NCBI GenBank assembly: GCA_018267655.1
Contig: JAFDYB010000090.1
Coordinates: forward strand, 1 to 64,000
Direction: 5' to 3'
DNA: 64,000 bases
From: Bacteroidota bacterium
Lineage (GTDB): Bacteria; Bacteroidota; Bacteroidia; B-17B0; Aurantibacillaceae
In this document: positions 46,887 through 56,500 of the stretch, in pieces
Layout of the letters: the number at the start of each line of letters is the position of its first letter
How positions within the stretch are numbered: position 1 is the stretch's first letter
Notes under the pieces: model-generated
The model's database searches: none
Told to the model about the DNA's origin: nothing
Seen by the model: only the letters and a program-made list of their open reading frames with translations
Program-made: the position numbers and the translations under genes

Positions 46887-48124
46887 GGAAACTATTTACA
46901 ATATTAGCACTACTAATAAACCTACGCTTATTTTCTCAATACAATACTGAGTTTACTAATTATGATTTAATGCGCAGGGGCGTTTCAGTTAATTTAGATT
47001 TTGATGCCGGCAGCAATGGCATGAATAGTAAAATTATTAATAATTTAATATTAGGAGGGTATGTTGACAGCGCTACAAAAGCGCAATCATCAAAATTTTT
47101 AAAAGCAAAAAATAATTTTGGATTAAACATAAATTACGATGTAAGCGCATTTATAAAAGGGAATTCAAAATTTGATTTTTTAATAGGTGTTAAAAGTCAA
47201 GAAGTATTAAATTCAACCTACACACGCGATTTTTTTAACTTGATGTTTAATGGTAATGCTGCTTATAGAGGCAAAACAGCCGACTTATCGAACTGCAGTG
47301 TTAACTCTTATAAATTTCAAGAAATTAAATTTGGAGCTATCATGCATAAATTTGATTCAGTAGCAAAAATAGGCGTATCGGTTTCATTTTTAAAAGGAGA
47401 GCAATTATTTTTCATTCAAACACTAGATAATACAAATTTATATACCGCAATGGACGGTAGTATGCTAAAATTAAACTCTAATTTTAACATGGCATTAAGC
47501 GACACAAACAATAAAAAACTAACCTCATTTAATGGCATTGGCGCAAGTGCCGATATATTTTTTGAAACCCCATACAAAAGTAAACTTGGAAAACGCAGTG
47601 TGCTAACCGTAAATGCCAATAACATAGGGTTTATACATTGGAACAACAATTCAGTAAAATACAACGGCGACAGTTCTCTTACATTTTCGGGCTACTCCGT
47701 TAAAAATATATTTGATTTAAAAGACAGCACTTTAAGCAGAATAAACAAAGACAGCGTAGTGCGCACACTTACCAATGCACACAAAGGGAGTTTTAACGTT
47801 AACATTCCAACTAATTTAGTAATAATCAATAAAATTTATTGGGGAAAAGAAAAACTATCAACTTCCTTTGGATTTAGATATATATTTAACGCTAACTACG
47901 AGCCTTATTACTTTATTGAACCGGATTATAGATATAAAAATTGTATATTTGGATTGCATACCGGCTATGGTGGTTATGTGCGTTTAAACGTTGGCGCTTC
48001 GTTTACTTACGTTAATAAATTTTGGTTTTTTAGAATAGGAACAAATAGCTTACAAGGTTTTATAATACCACAATACGCAACAGGGCAAGGTTTATTTTTT
48101 AGCTTTGCAAGAAGATTTAAATAA
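46883..48124 (+). CDS. Outer-membrane beta-barrel-like protein (DUF5723-like)
   Basis: 413 aa starting with TTG overlapping the previous stop. Signal peptide MRKLFTILALLINLRLFSQ. The body has alternating aromatic/hydrophobic strands (FGLNINYDVSAFIKG, KFDFLIGVKSQEVLN) and ends with a strand FFSFARRFK, all typical of barrels. The general pattern resembles DUF5723 proteins of Bacteroidota; assignment is by resemblance only. Co-translated with the lipoprotein and followed 2 bp later by the propeller-like gene. Confidence 0.7.
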   Translation: MRKLFTILALLINLRLFSQYNTEFTNYDLMRRGVSVNLDFDAGSNGMNSKIINNLILGGYVDSATKAQSSKFLKAKNNFGLNINYDVSAFIKGNSKFDFLIGVKSQEVLNSTYTRDFFNLMFNGNAAYRGKTADLSNCSVNSYKFQEIKFGAIMHKFDSVAKIGVSVSFLKGEQLFFIQTLDNTNLYTAMDGSMLKLNSNFNMALSDTNNKKLTSFNGIGASADIFFETPYKSKLGKRSVLTVNANNIGFIHWNNNSVKYNGDSSLTFSGYSVKNIFDLKDSTLSRINKDSVVRTLTNAHKGSFNVNIPTNLVIINKIYWGKEKLSTSFGFRYIFNANYEPYYFIEPDYRYKNCIFGLHTGYGGYVRLNVGASFTYVNKFWFFRIGTNSLQGFIIPQYATGQGLFFSFARRFK

Positions 48125-48126
48125 TT

Positions 48127-49575
48127 ATGTATAAAAAATTAAACATAGTTTTATTTATAACCATTACATTGTTTTATAATGTAATGGCTCAACCACCTGC
48201 TAAATACTACAGCTCATTTGGTGGAAATGGTATAGATATTGGCTACGGTGTTACAAATACCTTAGAAGGAAAATATGCCATTGTAGGAAGCACTAATAGT
48301 TTTGGTAACGGCAGCACTGATGTTTATTTTATAAAAGTTGACAGCATGGGCTTTGCAAACTGGCAAACTACCTATGGAGGTGCATTGTTTGATGTTGGCA
48401 AATCACTATTGCAATTGCCCGATAGCAGCTATGTAATATGTGGATATACTAACTCATTTGGCGCAGGAGGCTACGATGCCTATTTGTTGCGAATTGATAA
48501 AAACGGAATACTAATGTGGCAAAAAACTTGGGGTGGTTTAGATTGGGATTTTGGTAACGATATAATTTTAGCACCTGACGGAAATTTAATTATGTGTGGA
48601 AAAACAGCAAGCTTTGGCAATGGCGGCTACGATGGTTTTGTAGCCAAGTTTGATATTAATGGCAACTTAATTTGGCAAAAGTTTTATGGCGGTACACTCG
48701 ATGATGATTTACGAAGCATAATTGCTACAAACGACAACGTACTGGCCACATGCGGACAAACTAAAAGTTTTGGTGAGCCAAATGGCGACTGCTATTTTTT
48801 AAAATTAGATTTATTAGGAGACACTCTATTTACAAAAAGAGCCGGGGGGCCATATATAGATTACTGGAGCGCTTTAACCCAAATAGGATCAAACGATTAT
48901 GTTTTAGCCGGCGCAAAAACATTTTCTGCTAGTGCCCCTACCCACTCATATAAAATTGCTTATGACTACTTAGGAAACTACAAATACGACAATATAGACT
49001 ATAACAGCACCGGCGATGAGCGATGGATTTCAATAGACGGCTCAACTTTAAATAATAATTTTTTTGCTGCTGTTAGAGACATTCCCATTCCTGCATTTGC
49101 TATGCAAGGCTGTATTAGTGTATATTTTAATTACTTTTTCACACCAGCTAAAGTAAACCCTTATGGTGGGTATAACGATGAAAATATGTACTGCGTTAGA
49201 AAAACTAAATGGGGTGGTTATGTTAGCGTAGGAACAACACAAAGCTTTAATGCTGTAAATGGCGATGTTTTTTTTATGAAGCAAGACTCAACTATTGGAT
49301 TTTACACAAGTATTGTTGGGCAAAACAACGTAACTATTGCAAATGAAAACATTAAACTAATTAACTTAGGAAACAATGAGTATAGCATAACCATTAGCAG
49401 CGAAAAAACTGTTAAATGCAATATAATTGGCATTAACGGAGTTTATTATGATGAAATACTATTACTAGAAAATGATAAAATCAACTTAAATAAATACAAT
49501 GAAAATGTTTTTTTTATTGAAGTAAAAAATAAATTTGGGCAAAAAATAAAAGTTTTTAAAGTTATTAAAACCTAA
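48127..49575 (+). CDS. Secreted beta-propeller-like repeat protein with probable T9SS type A tail
   Basis: 482 aa with signal peptide (LNIVLFITITLFYNVMAQ). Five to six degenerate repeats of about 50 residues show a GG.L.D.G.S......GYVI.G.TNSFG.GG.D.Y..K.D..G pattern (for example TNSFGAGGYDAYLLRID and TASFGNGGYDGFVAKFD). This is typical of secreted propellers with Trp-containing strand ends (WQKTWGG, WQKFYGG). The last 75 residues (NEYSITISSEKTVKCNIIG to KVFKVIKT) resemble a degenerate type A sorting domain, lacking the usual YPNP opening. Third gene of a tight 45300-49575 operon. Function unknown. Confidence 0.75.
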   Translation: MYKKLNIVLFITITLFYNVMAQPPAKYYSSFGGNGIDIGYGVTNTLEGKYAIVGSTNSFGNGSTDVYFIKVDSMGFANWQTTYGGALFDVGKSLLQLPDSSYVICGYTNSFGAGGYDAYLLRIDKNGILMWQKTWGGLDWDFGNDIILAPDGNLIMCGKTASFGNGGYDGFVAKFDINGNLIWQKFYGGTLDDDLRSIIATNDNVLATCGQTKSFGEPNGDCYFLKLDLLGDTLFTKRAGGPYIDYWSALTQIGSNDYVLAGAKTFSASAPTHSYKIAYDYLGNYKYDNIDYNSTGDERWISIDGSTLNNNFFAAVRDIPIPAFAMQGCISVYFNYFFTPAKVNPYGGYNDENMYCVRKTKWGGYVSVGTTQSFNAVNGDVFFMKQDSTIGFYTSIVGQNNVTIANENIKLINLGNNEYSITISSEKTVKCNIIGINGVYYDEILLLENDKINLNKYNENVFFIEVKNKFGQKIKVFKVIKT

Positions 49576-49632
49576 TTTTACTCCTTTTTTAAATTTAAAT
49601 TAATGCTTTCACTTAATTATTTATAGAAAGAA

Positions 49633-51099
49633 CTAAAAAGCAATTAATTGCGCTGTAAAACCCAAACCCTTTATCCTCTCTACTTCGGGTAAATTCAACG
49701 AATCTGATATTACCGGTAAATTTGAATAAAACATCGCTTCAACATGATTATTTAAAGTACCATTAGTTGTGATAATTACTGTTTTTTTAGTTGAATTTAA
49801 AATAGATTTAAAACAATTAACTTGCTTAATCTGTTTTTCTCTATAAAGCTTTCTACCAAGTTCTTTATTACTATGGTGTTTATAAATTTTAGAATAATTA
49901 AAAAACATATTAAATAAAACAATAATTAAAAACACCCATGCCAATTTTGAAAATTTAACGCTAATAAAACTAAAGACTTTTTCGAGAGTATAAGCTAAGG
50001 AATAAATAAAAAAAGGTATGCAAATGAGTACATAACCAAGCATTTTTGTTTTCACAATAAAAGTAAAAAACAAATAAAATAAAAGCAGAATTGTGCCAAA
50101 AATCACTCTAGAAGAACTATCTTTTAATTTAAAAACGCAAAAAATAAAACAAAAAATAAATAGGTAAGGCAGTATTGCGCCTTCTCCTAATTGCTCATAT
50201 AATGCGTTAAAGTAAAAAGAAAAACTTCCGCCATGCCCATCTAAAACTTCAGTAATATGTTTAAAATTAAAATTCATTGAAAGATTATACTCATCAGGGT
50301 AATATGTAGCCGCATAAATCTGCCAAGGTAAAAAAATGAGCAAGCAAGCAGTAATTGAAAGAACAAAATTAAGTACCTCTTGCTTATTATATTTTTTTAA
50401 AACAACTACATCAATACTCCAAACAGCATAAATAACCAAGCCAATAAGCCATTTATTTAATACAGCTATCCCTGAAAACAAGCCAATTAGTAACACATAA
50501 GCAAATACATTGGTTTGCTTATACTTTAAGTAAGCCCAATAACTCAAAAAAGTGTAAAAGAAAAAAGCTAAGTCATTATGATCGCTTGGATAAAAACCTG
50601 TTATATAATCGCAAAAAAAATAAGCCCAAACAAATAGTACCGATGCTAAAAAACTAACTTTTTTTGAAAAAAAATACTTACCGCAATCGTAAATAAAAAA
50701 AACAAGTATAGTGTGCATTAAAGCACTAGGTAAACGAACCGCAATTTCATTTGTGCCAAAAATTTTAATAGAAAGTGCTATTTGCCATAAAAAAAATGGT
50801 TGCTTATGTAGCCATACATTTACATCTGTCCAATAAATATTTTTACAAATGGCTGTATTTTCAATTAAAACCGGTTTAAAAAAATTATTAGCCAAATGTT
50901 TTGCGACTAAAGCATGATATTGTTCATCCCAAATATTTAAAAATGGATCAAGTCTTATTAAAAATGAAGCTAATAAAAAGGCCGATAAAGCCAACAACAG
51001 CAACGCTGCCTTGCTTTTATCATAATAAAATGTAAATATAGAGGCTATCGTAAGCACGTAAGCCCATAAAAAATAACTATTTTCATAAAAAAAACTCAT
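49633..51099 (-). CDS. GT-C glycosyltransferase, ArnT/PMT-like (family 39/83)
   Basis: 488 aa integral membrane protein with about ten to twelve helices. The first periplasmic loop carries the WDEQYHALVAKHL acidic motif and HKQPFFLWQIALSIKIFG, then AVRLPSALMHT. This is the standard layout of lipid-linked-sugar-dependent transferases (ArnT, PMT). It would transfer a sugar from a polyprenyl-phosphate donor to a lipid, glycan or protein on the outer face of the inner membrane. The donor-making synthase candidate is at 54800-55516. Converges on the propeller gene. Confidence 0.86.
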   Translation of the reverse strand: MSFFYENSYFLWAYVLTIASIFTFYYDKSKAALLLLALSAFLLASFLIRLDPFLNIWDEQYHALVAKHLANNFFKPVLIENTAICKNIYWTDVNVWLHKQPFFLWQIALSIKIFGTNEIAVRLPSALMHTILVFFIYDCGKYFFSKKVSFLASVLFVWAYFFCDYITGFYPSDHNDLAFFFYTFLSYWAYLKYKQTNVFAYVLLIGLFSGIAVLNKWLIGLVIYAVWSIDVVVLKKYNKQEVLNFVLSITACLLIFLPWQIYAATYYPDEYNLSMNFNFKHITEVLDGHGGSFSFYFNALYEQLGEGAILPYLFIFCFIFCVFKLKDSSSRVIFGTILLLFYLFFTFIVKTKMLGYVLICIPFFIYSLAYTLEKVFSFISVKFSKLAWVFLIIVLFNMFFNYSKIYKHHSNKELGRKLYREKQIKQVNCFKSILNSTKKTVIITTNGTLNNHVEAMFYSNLPVISDSLNLPEVERIKGLGFTAQLIAF

Positions 51100-51186
51100 T
51101 TATATCAAAAATTAGGCAAAATCAAGACTTAAAAAGCTTTTAAAATAGTAAATTTATTACTTAATTTATAGTCAACAATTTTTATT

Positions 51187-53178
51187 ATGCGAAAATTTTT
51201 ATCTACACTATTACTTTTTTCATACATAATTGCATCTGCGCAAGTTATGAACACACGCAAATGGCGTAAAAAAGAAAAAGACAGTTTAGACAATGCATTG
51301 GTAGTGTTTGATGAAAAACGCTATACCTTGGCCTTACCCATATTTGAGCAATTGTATAAAAGCCACCCAAACGAAACTTTTCTTAAATATACCTATGGCA
51401 CCTGTGCCTTATACAAAGAAGATAAACACGAAGACGCCTACACTTTATTAAGTGAAATATATGCTAAAAATAAAAAAGCTGAAAACATTGAATTAGACTT
51501 AGCAAGGGCAGCCTTGTATAATAACAAACTTGATGAAGCTGAAAATTTTATTACCTCATTTCTAAAAAATAAACGTTCAAGGGCAGAAGATAAAAAATTT
51601 GGAGAAACTATCAAGCGCTATATAGCAAATGCCAAGTATTTTCAATCTCACCCAACAAAAGCTAAAATCACCAATCTTGGAAATGTTGTAAACTCAGAGG
51701 CGCATGAATATGTGCCGGCTATAACTGCCGATGAAAGTAAAATAATTTTCACCTATGTTGGGCCAAAAAGCAAAGGTGGCAAGGTAAATGACTTTCTTCA
51801 ACCAGACCCTTATGGCGACTATAGAGAGGATATTTTTGTAAGCACAAAAATTAACGATAAATTTTCGCCACCTGTTTCAATTGATACCATCAACACCGTT
51901 AGTAATGATGCCGCAGTTTCGCTAAGCTACGATGGCAGCATCTTATTTATTTATAAAGAAACAGGTGACGACCACGGCGATTTATATCAAAGCTATTTAA
52001 TTGGCGATAATTACTCAAAACCTCAAAAACTTAGAGGACAAGTTAATTCATACTCATACGAAAATCACTGCTCACTGTCACCCGACGGAAAAACGCTCTA
52101 TTTTACAAGCGAACGGCCTGGTGGCTATGGCGGTCTTGATATATACAAAGCAACCTTAATGCCTGATAGCTCTTGGGGGAATGTAAAAAACCTAGGCGAT
52201 AGCGTAAACACCTCTTACGACGATGGTGCACCTTATATTCACCCCGATGGCGTAACACTTTATTTTAGCTCAAAAGGGCGCAGTAGCATGGGTGATTACG
52301 ATATATTTAGAGCAACACTTGACTTAAAAGATTCCATTTTTAGAAAAGTAGAAAATTTAGGCTTCCCGATAAATAGTACCGGTAATGATATTTACTTTGC
52401 CCTATCTGCTGATGGAAAAAGAGGTTATTACAGTAGCGGAAAAAGAGGCGGCTATGGCCTAGAAGATTTATACACCATTGAAACAAATTTTGAAAATAAA
52501 CCTGTTTTATACATGGTAAAAGGTAAAACTACATACGACAATAAAGAAATTAGCGCAAATGTAAAAGTAGAAATTACGACTAAAAACAATGCTATATATA
52601 AGTCATTTAAAACTAATGAAAAAACAGGAAAGTTTATTGTTCCGTTACCTCCAGGCAACGATTATGAAATAAAATTTTCTGATGACAAAGGAAATTATAA
52701 AAAAATATCTATTAGCGCCTCTAACCTAACCGAATATAAAGAAGATGATTTAACTATAAACTTTAGCTCTGAACCAGTAAAAACAGAAACAACAGTTGCC
52801 TCAACCGATAAGTCAAACACAGATAATTTTAAACCTAATAATAATGCGCAGGAAAAAGCAAAAAGTTTTGCGGAATTATATGGTGATATAAGCTCAGAAG
52901 GAGTTGACTTTAGAGTACAAGTTGCTGCATATAAATTCCCAAAAAATTACCGTTACCCGCATTTAAAAGGCCTTGGAAAAGTGGAGCAGTTATTACTTGA
53001 TGATAAAATTACAAGAATTACAATAGGCGGAAAGTTTAATACTCTTAACAAAGCCTATTCACACATGAAAAAAGTAATTGCTGCCGGACAAAAAGACGCC
53101 TTTGTAACAGTTGTGTATAGAAACAAGCGTTTGTACTTAGATGAGCTTGTGAAAATGGGAATTTTTAAAAAGCTATAA
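51187..53178 (+). CDS. PorE-like TPR/PD40 protein with C-terminal SPOR-like domain in place of OmpA
   Basis: 663 aa with signal peptide (KFLSTLLLFSYIIASAQ). TPR-like helices at about 30-155 (RYTLALPIFEQLYKSHP). PD40 propeller blades follow, such as LSPDGKTLYFTSERPGGYGG near 295 and GVTLYFSSKGRSSMGDYDIF near 350. A CRD-like domain lies at about 440-515 and a low-complexity linker (SSEPVKTETTVASTDKSNT) at about 530-560. The C-terminus from about 573 (VDFRVQVAAYKFP, ITRITIGGKFNTLNKA, AFVTVVYRNKRLYLDEL) looks like a SPOR domain. OmpA_C is absent. This keeps the PorE architecture but swaps the peptidoglycan-binding module. Its 3' end overlaps the convergent membrane gene by 14 bp. Confidence 0.82.
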   Translation: MRKFLSTLLLFSYIIASAQVMNTRKWRKKEKDSLDNALVVFDEKRYTLALPIFEQLYKSHPNETFLKYTYGTCALYKEDKHEDAYTLLSEIYAKNKKAENIELDLARAALYNNKLDEAENFITSFLKNKRSRAEDKKFGETIKRYIANAKYFQSHPTKAKITNLGNVVNSEAHEYVPAITADESKIIFTYVGPKSKGGKVNDFLQPDPYGDYREDIFVSTKINDKFSPPVSIDTINTVSNDAAVSLSYDGSILFIYKETGDDHGDLYQSYLIGDNYSKPQKLRGQVNSYSYENHCSLSPDGKTLYFTSERPGGYGGLDIYKATLMPDSSWGNVKNLGDSVNTSYDDGAPYIHPDGVTLYFSSKGRSSMGDYDIFRATLDLKDSIFRKVENLGFPINSTGNDIYFALSADGKRGYYSSGKRGGYGLEDLYTIETNFENKPVLYMVKGKTTYDNKEISANVKVEITTKNNAIYKSFKTNEKTGKFIVPLPPGNDYEIKFSDDKGNYKKISISASNLTEYKEDDLTINFSSEPVKTETTVASTDKSNTDNFKPNNNAQEKAKSFAELYGDISSEGVDFRVQVAAYKFPKNYRYPHLKGLGKVEQLLLDDKITRITIGGKFNTLNKAYSHMKKVIAAGQKDAFVTVVYRNKRLYLDELVKMGIFKKL

Positions 53179-54757
53179 TTTTATTTGTTTCTGAACTATA
53201 GCTAAATGGCTTTGTAATTAGTACAGTGTCAGTTGTTTTTAAAATGCAGGTATCAATTACTTCAAAATTTTTATGGATAACAGCACCCGATAAGCCGCTT
53301 TTAAAAATAAAATCATATCCTTTATTATAGTACCATTTAATGTTTACTCCAAATGGGTACATATTCCCATCTTCATACACCGTGTTTAAATAATATGTTT
53401 TTGAATAAAGCATATTTAATTTTGAATACCAATAACCTGCAATTCCATTTTTTAATTTTTTTTCTTTTACCAATGAATCTATTTCGGAAACAAACAAAGG
53501 TTTAAAAGTTTTAAATCTGTGCAATTCACTTGGCGAATAAAATTTTACACAGAAATAAATAATAACAATCAGCAAAAAAGTTTTTATATAATTTATTTTA
53601 GTTGAAAATGACTTAGCAATGCAAATATTAATTAACCAAATTGCAGGCAATAATAAACTATAACACAAGTAGCGTATTGCTGAAATATCACGATAAAAAC
53701 CAAGGTAAAAAACAGAAAAAAGAGTTAAAAATAATTGCACACAAAAAAATAAAATAAATAAAAAATGTACTCTATTTTCTTTTATTTTTTTTAAAAGGAA
53801 GTCTTTCAAAATATACAAATAAGAACAAAGTGTGCATAAAATAATCGTAAATAATAATTTATTATAACTAAGAGATGCCATAATAACCGAGTTATAAAAT
53901 GCAATAAAGCTTAATTTAAACAAACCTTCTTCATGACTAATTAACCTACTAACATCTAATGGATTTAAATGCAGCTTATTATACACATATTGCTTTGTAT
54001 AATAATAGACTGCTGACGCAGTTATAATTATAGCCACAAGCCATATTGACTCTTGTTTCTTTTTACTTACAATTAAATTTATGCTAGCAACTGCTAAAAA
54101 AGGTACAAGCATCAATATTAGCAAATAAACATCTGAAATTAATCCTATATAACTAAGAGCGAAAATAAAAATACATTTATAAACTAATTTTAGTGCTGAA
54201 AAATAAATACACAAAGTTCCCAAAACAATAAGTATGTTGCCTGAGTGAAAAAAAGGTAAAAAAAGATATGATGTATAAATATTAAAGCTCTCAAAAATTG
54301 TAGAAGAAAGCACGGCTAAAGATAAAAATGCCGAAATTCTCCAAGAATTATATTTATAATCGGCGCTCCAAATCTTCTTATAAATAAAATTTAATCCTAT
54401 TAATATTAAACTTGCTGTAATTAATGCGTAGCAAATAATATAATTAGGATAGTTTAACTTAAATATTATTAAAAGCAAATACGTAATTACGCCATCTGGA
54501 AAAAAACCTATAGCTCCCTGTAATTCCCAATCTTTAATGCTTCCGGCGTTAATAAATAAATCATCAAATAGCAATTTAACTCCAACTATATCTGAGTTAA
54601 AATAAAAATTTTGTATTCTATCAAAATTATTTGCAAATAAAAGGTAAACTGAAAATAAAAAAAGTAAATTAAAAAGATATTTTAAAGAGCAATTGAATAA
54701 TTGCGCTTTATCTTGAAAAAAATTAATTATATATTTTAATCTATTGGAAAAAATAAT
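53165..54757 (-). CDS. Multi-spanning membrane protein, possible GT-C glycosyltransferase; N-terminus without a standard start codon
   Basis: Residues 1-469 counted from TTG 54574 contain about ten transmembrane helices (GVITYLLLIIF, YIICYALITASLILIGL and others) and a soluble C-terminal ~100 residues. The frame stays open 64 codons further upstream, to the stop at 54769-54767. It reads plausible protein: basic start RLKYIINFF, a helix YLFNLLFLFSVYLLF, then FYFNSDIVGVKLLFDDLF, which looks like the first luminal loop of a GT-C enzyme. That stretch has no ATG, GTG or TTG; ATT codons at 54757 and 54754 are the best candidates, so coordinates use ATT 54757 (530 aa). It follows the polyprenyl-phosphate sugar synthase gene by 42 bp. 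Function inferred only. Confidence 0.6.
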   Translation of the reverse strand: MIFSNRLKYIINFFQDKAQLFNCSLKYLFNLLFLFSVYLLFANNFDRIQNFYFNSDIVGVKLLFDDLFINAGSIKDWELQGAIGFFPDGVITYLLLIIFKLNYPNYIICYALITASLILIGLNFIYKKIWSADYKYNSWRISAFLSLAVLSSTIFESFNIYTSYLFLPFFHSGNILIVLGTLCIYFSALKLVYKCIFIFALSYIGLISDVYLLILMLVPFLAVASINLIVSKKKQESIWLVAIIITASAVYYYTKQYVYNKLHLNPLDVSRLISHEEGLFKLSFIAFYNSVIMASLSYNKLLFTIILCTLCSYLYILKDFLLKKIKENRVHFLFILFFCVQLFLTLFSVFYLGFYRDISAIRYLCYSLLLPAIWLINICIAKSFSTKINYIKTFLLIVIIYFCVKFYSPSELHRFKTFKPLFVSEIDSLVKEKKLKNGIAGYWYSKLNMLYSKTYYLNTVYEDGNMYPFGVNIKWYYNKGYDFIFKSGLSGAVIHKNFEVIDTCILKTTDTVLITKPFSYSSETNKIIAF

Positions 54758-54799
54758 ATTACCTCGTTAATTAGTTAGCATAAATCAATTCGAAAAAAT

Positions 54800-55516
54800 T
54801 TACTTTGCCTTAAACATACCGTATTTTAAAATACAGTAAATTGCTCTAAAACCATCTTTCCAACCAATTTTTTTGCCCTCTTCATACGTTCTTCCATAAT
54901 ACGAAATGCCAACTTCATAAATGCGTATATTTTTTATTCTGGCTATTTTTGCTGTAACCTCCGGTTCAAAACCAAATCGTTTTTCTTTTAAAATAATATT
55001 TTTAATCGTTTCGGCTTTAAATAACTTGTAACAAGTTTCCATATCTGTAAGATTCAAATTAGTAAACATATTTGAAAGCATTGTTAGCCATTTATTTCCT
55101 ACCGAGTGCCAAAAAAACAATATTCTATGGGGCTTTCCACCAATAAACCTGCTTCCGTACACAACATCAGCCATATTTAATAAAATTGGTTTTAATAAAA
55201 TGTTATACTCCTCAGGGTCATACTCTAAATCAGCATCTTGTATTATTATAAAATCGCCTTGCGCTTCTTTAATACCGGTGTGAAGCGCCGCTCCTTTTCC
55301 TTGATTAAATTCATGTTTAATGTATTTTATGCTTACATCTGAGTTAACTGATTTGTATTCTAAAATAGCAGCCTCTGTATTATCTTTTGAACAATCGTTT
55401 ATAATGATTATTTCTTTTTGAACATTTGAATTAAGCGTTACAGATTTAATTTTATTTAAGATTAAATGAATAGTAGCCCCTTCGTTGTATGCCGGTATAA
55501 CAATAGATAAAACCAT
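54800..55516 (-). CDS. Polyprenyl-phosphate monosaccharide synthase (DPM1-like GT2)
   Basis: 238 aa from ATG 55516. GT-A fold: [14 protein letters not shown] at the N-terminus, [11 protein letters not shown], the DxD-type metal site in [22 protein letters not shown], and terminal [22 protein letters not shown]. The last is typical of dolichyl/polyprenyl-phosphate mannose or glucose synthases. No C-terminal membrane helices are present, so it is a peripheral enzyme. It would make the lipid-linked sugar used by GT-C enzymes such as those at 53165 and 49633. An earlier TTG (55522) lies closer to the likely -7 element and is not preferred. Confidence 0.9.
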   Translation of the reverse strand: MVLSIVIPAYNEGATIHLILNKIKSVTLNSNVQKEIIIINDCSKDNTEAAILEYKSVNSDVSIKYIKHEFNQGKGAALHTGIKEAQGDFIIIQDADLEYDPEEYNILLKPILLNMADVVYGSRFIGGKPHRILFFWHSVGNKWLTMLSNMFTNLNLTDMETCYKLFKAETIKNIILKEKRFGFEPEVTAKIARIKNIRIYEVGISYYGRTYEEGKKIGWKDGFRAIYCILKYGMFKAK

Positions 55517-55523
55517 AAACAAA

Positions 55524-55531
55524 CAAACTTA
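55524..55531 (-). promoter_or_regulatory. Putative -7 element TAAGTTTG, 7 bp before the GT2 ATG
   Basis: Minus strand TAAGTTTG from 55531 to 55524, an exact consensus match. The predicted transcript begins about 4 nt before ATG 55516. Confidence 0.4.
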
Positions 55532-55567
55532 CACATAAATTTTATATTTTAAAAATTCAATAAAAAT

Positions 55568-56002
55568 CTACTCGCCCCTACTCCACGCTATTTTGCTTCC
55601 AAAGCCAAGTGTGTTATCTGTAAACTTTATTTTTTCGAATTTAATACCCCATAAATAGCCAATTTTAGCAATACTTAGCGGGAATTTTTTTAAATATAAG
55701 ATATTCAGCTTTTGATTATTTATATCTTCTTGCGTTAAAACTTTTCCGCTAAATTGAAGCCCTTTTATTTTTGTTATTTTTATTTCGCTCAAAATAATTG
55801 TCCCTGAAACCGGTCTGTTTGTTTTTATAAGTTCATCGTGATTTGTGCCAAACGAAGATTTTAAAATCAGAACTGCACTATTTTCTGAAAATGCATAAAA
55901 ACAATTAATACAATGCGGTTCATTTAATTGGTTTGTAAAACAAATTGTTACAATTTGGTGTTGTAAAACAAAATCGATTATTGATTTATTAAGAGGATTC
56001 AT
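55568..56002 (-). CDS. Pyridoxamine-5'-phosphate-oxidase-like FMN-binding split-barrel protein
   Basis: 144 aa, cytoplasmic. A compact beta-barrel pattern is seen: IVTICFTNQLNEPHCINCFYAF, AVLILKSSFGTNHDELI, PVSGTIILSEIKITKIKGLQFSGKV. This matches the small YhbP/PNPOx-like proteins that bind FMN or haem. The conserved C-terminal substrate residues of true PNPOx are missing, so vitamin B6 synthesis is unlikely. Follows the thioesterase gene by 13 bp on the same strand. Confidence 0.78.
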   Translation of the reverse strand: MNPLNKSIIDFVLQHQIVTICFTNQLNEPHCINCFYAFSENSAVLILKSSFGTNHDELIKTNRPVSGTIILSEIKITKIKGLQFSGKVLTQEDINNQKLNILYLKKFPLSIAKIGYLWGIKFEKIKFTDNTLGFGSKIAWSRGE

Positions 56003-56015
56003 TTATCACAAATTA

Positions 56016-56480
56016 CTAGCGTTGCTCTTTTCTTTTTAAAGCTGCGTTGTATTGTTTTTTCTCATCTGCAGTAACAGGCTTTAATCCTTTTACTTCGCAA
56101 GGGTTTCCATAATCATCAATTGCTACAAAAGTAAAATACGCTTCATTTATTAAATAAGCTTTTTGACTAATTACTTTTTTAGACCAAACCTGTACAAATA
56201 TTTCTACAGATGTATTAAATGCCCTTGTAATTTTAGCTTTAATGGTAACTATATCACCTACTTTTGCCGGCGTTTTAAATTTAACATTGTCAATTGAAGC
56301 TGTTACGCAAATATTCTCTGTATGATTTTGAGCGCAAATAGCAGATGCAATATCCATCCATTGCACTAACTTTCCTCCTTGCAATATTCCCATTGGGTTT
56401 GTGTCATTAGGGCACACAACCTCTGTCATTATTGTTTCTGAATCTTTTGGAGTTTTAATTTTTAATTTTATCTTTTTCAT
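56016..56480 (-). CDS. Acyl-CoA thioesterase, hotdog fold (YciA/BACH type)
   Basis: 154 aa, cytoplasmic. The single hotdog domain has the conserved NPMGILQGGKLVQWMDIASAI helix, where the Asn and the GG-containing turn mark the active site, and then TASIDNVKFKTPAKVGDIV and IFVQVWSKK. Hydrolyses long-chain or medium-chain acyl-CoAs. Upstream on the minus strand TAAATTTA (56495-56488) sits 7 bp before the ATG, one base off the -7 consensus. A perfect palindrome (56501-56536) lies just beyond it. Confidence 0.9.
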   Translation of the reverse strand: MKKIKLKIKTPKDSETIMTEVVCPNDTNPMGILQGGKLVQWMDIASAICAQNHTENICVTASIDNVKFKTPAKVGDIVTIKAKITRAFNTSVEIFVQVWSKKVISQKAYLINEAYFTFVAIDDYGNPCEVKGLKPVTADEKKQYNAALKRKEQR

Positions 56481-56500
56481 GTCTAATTAAATTTATTAAG

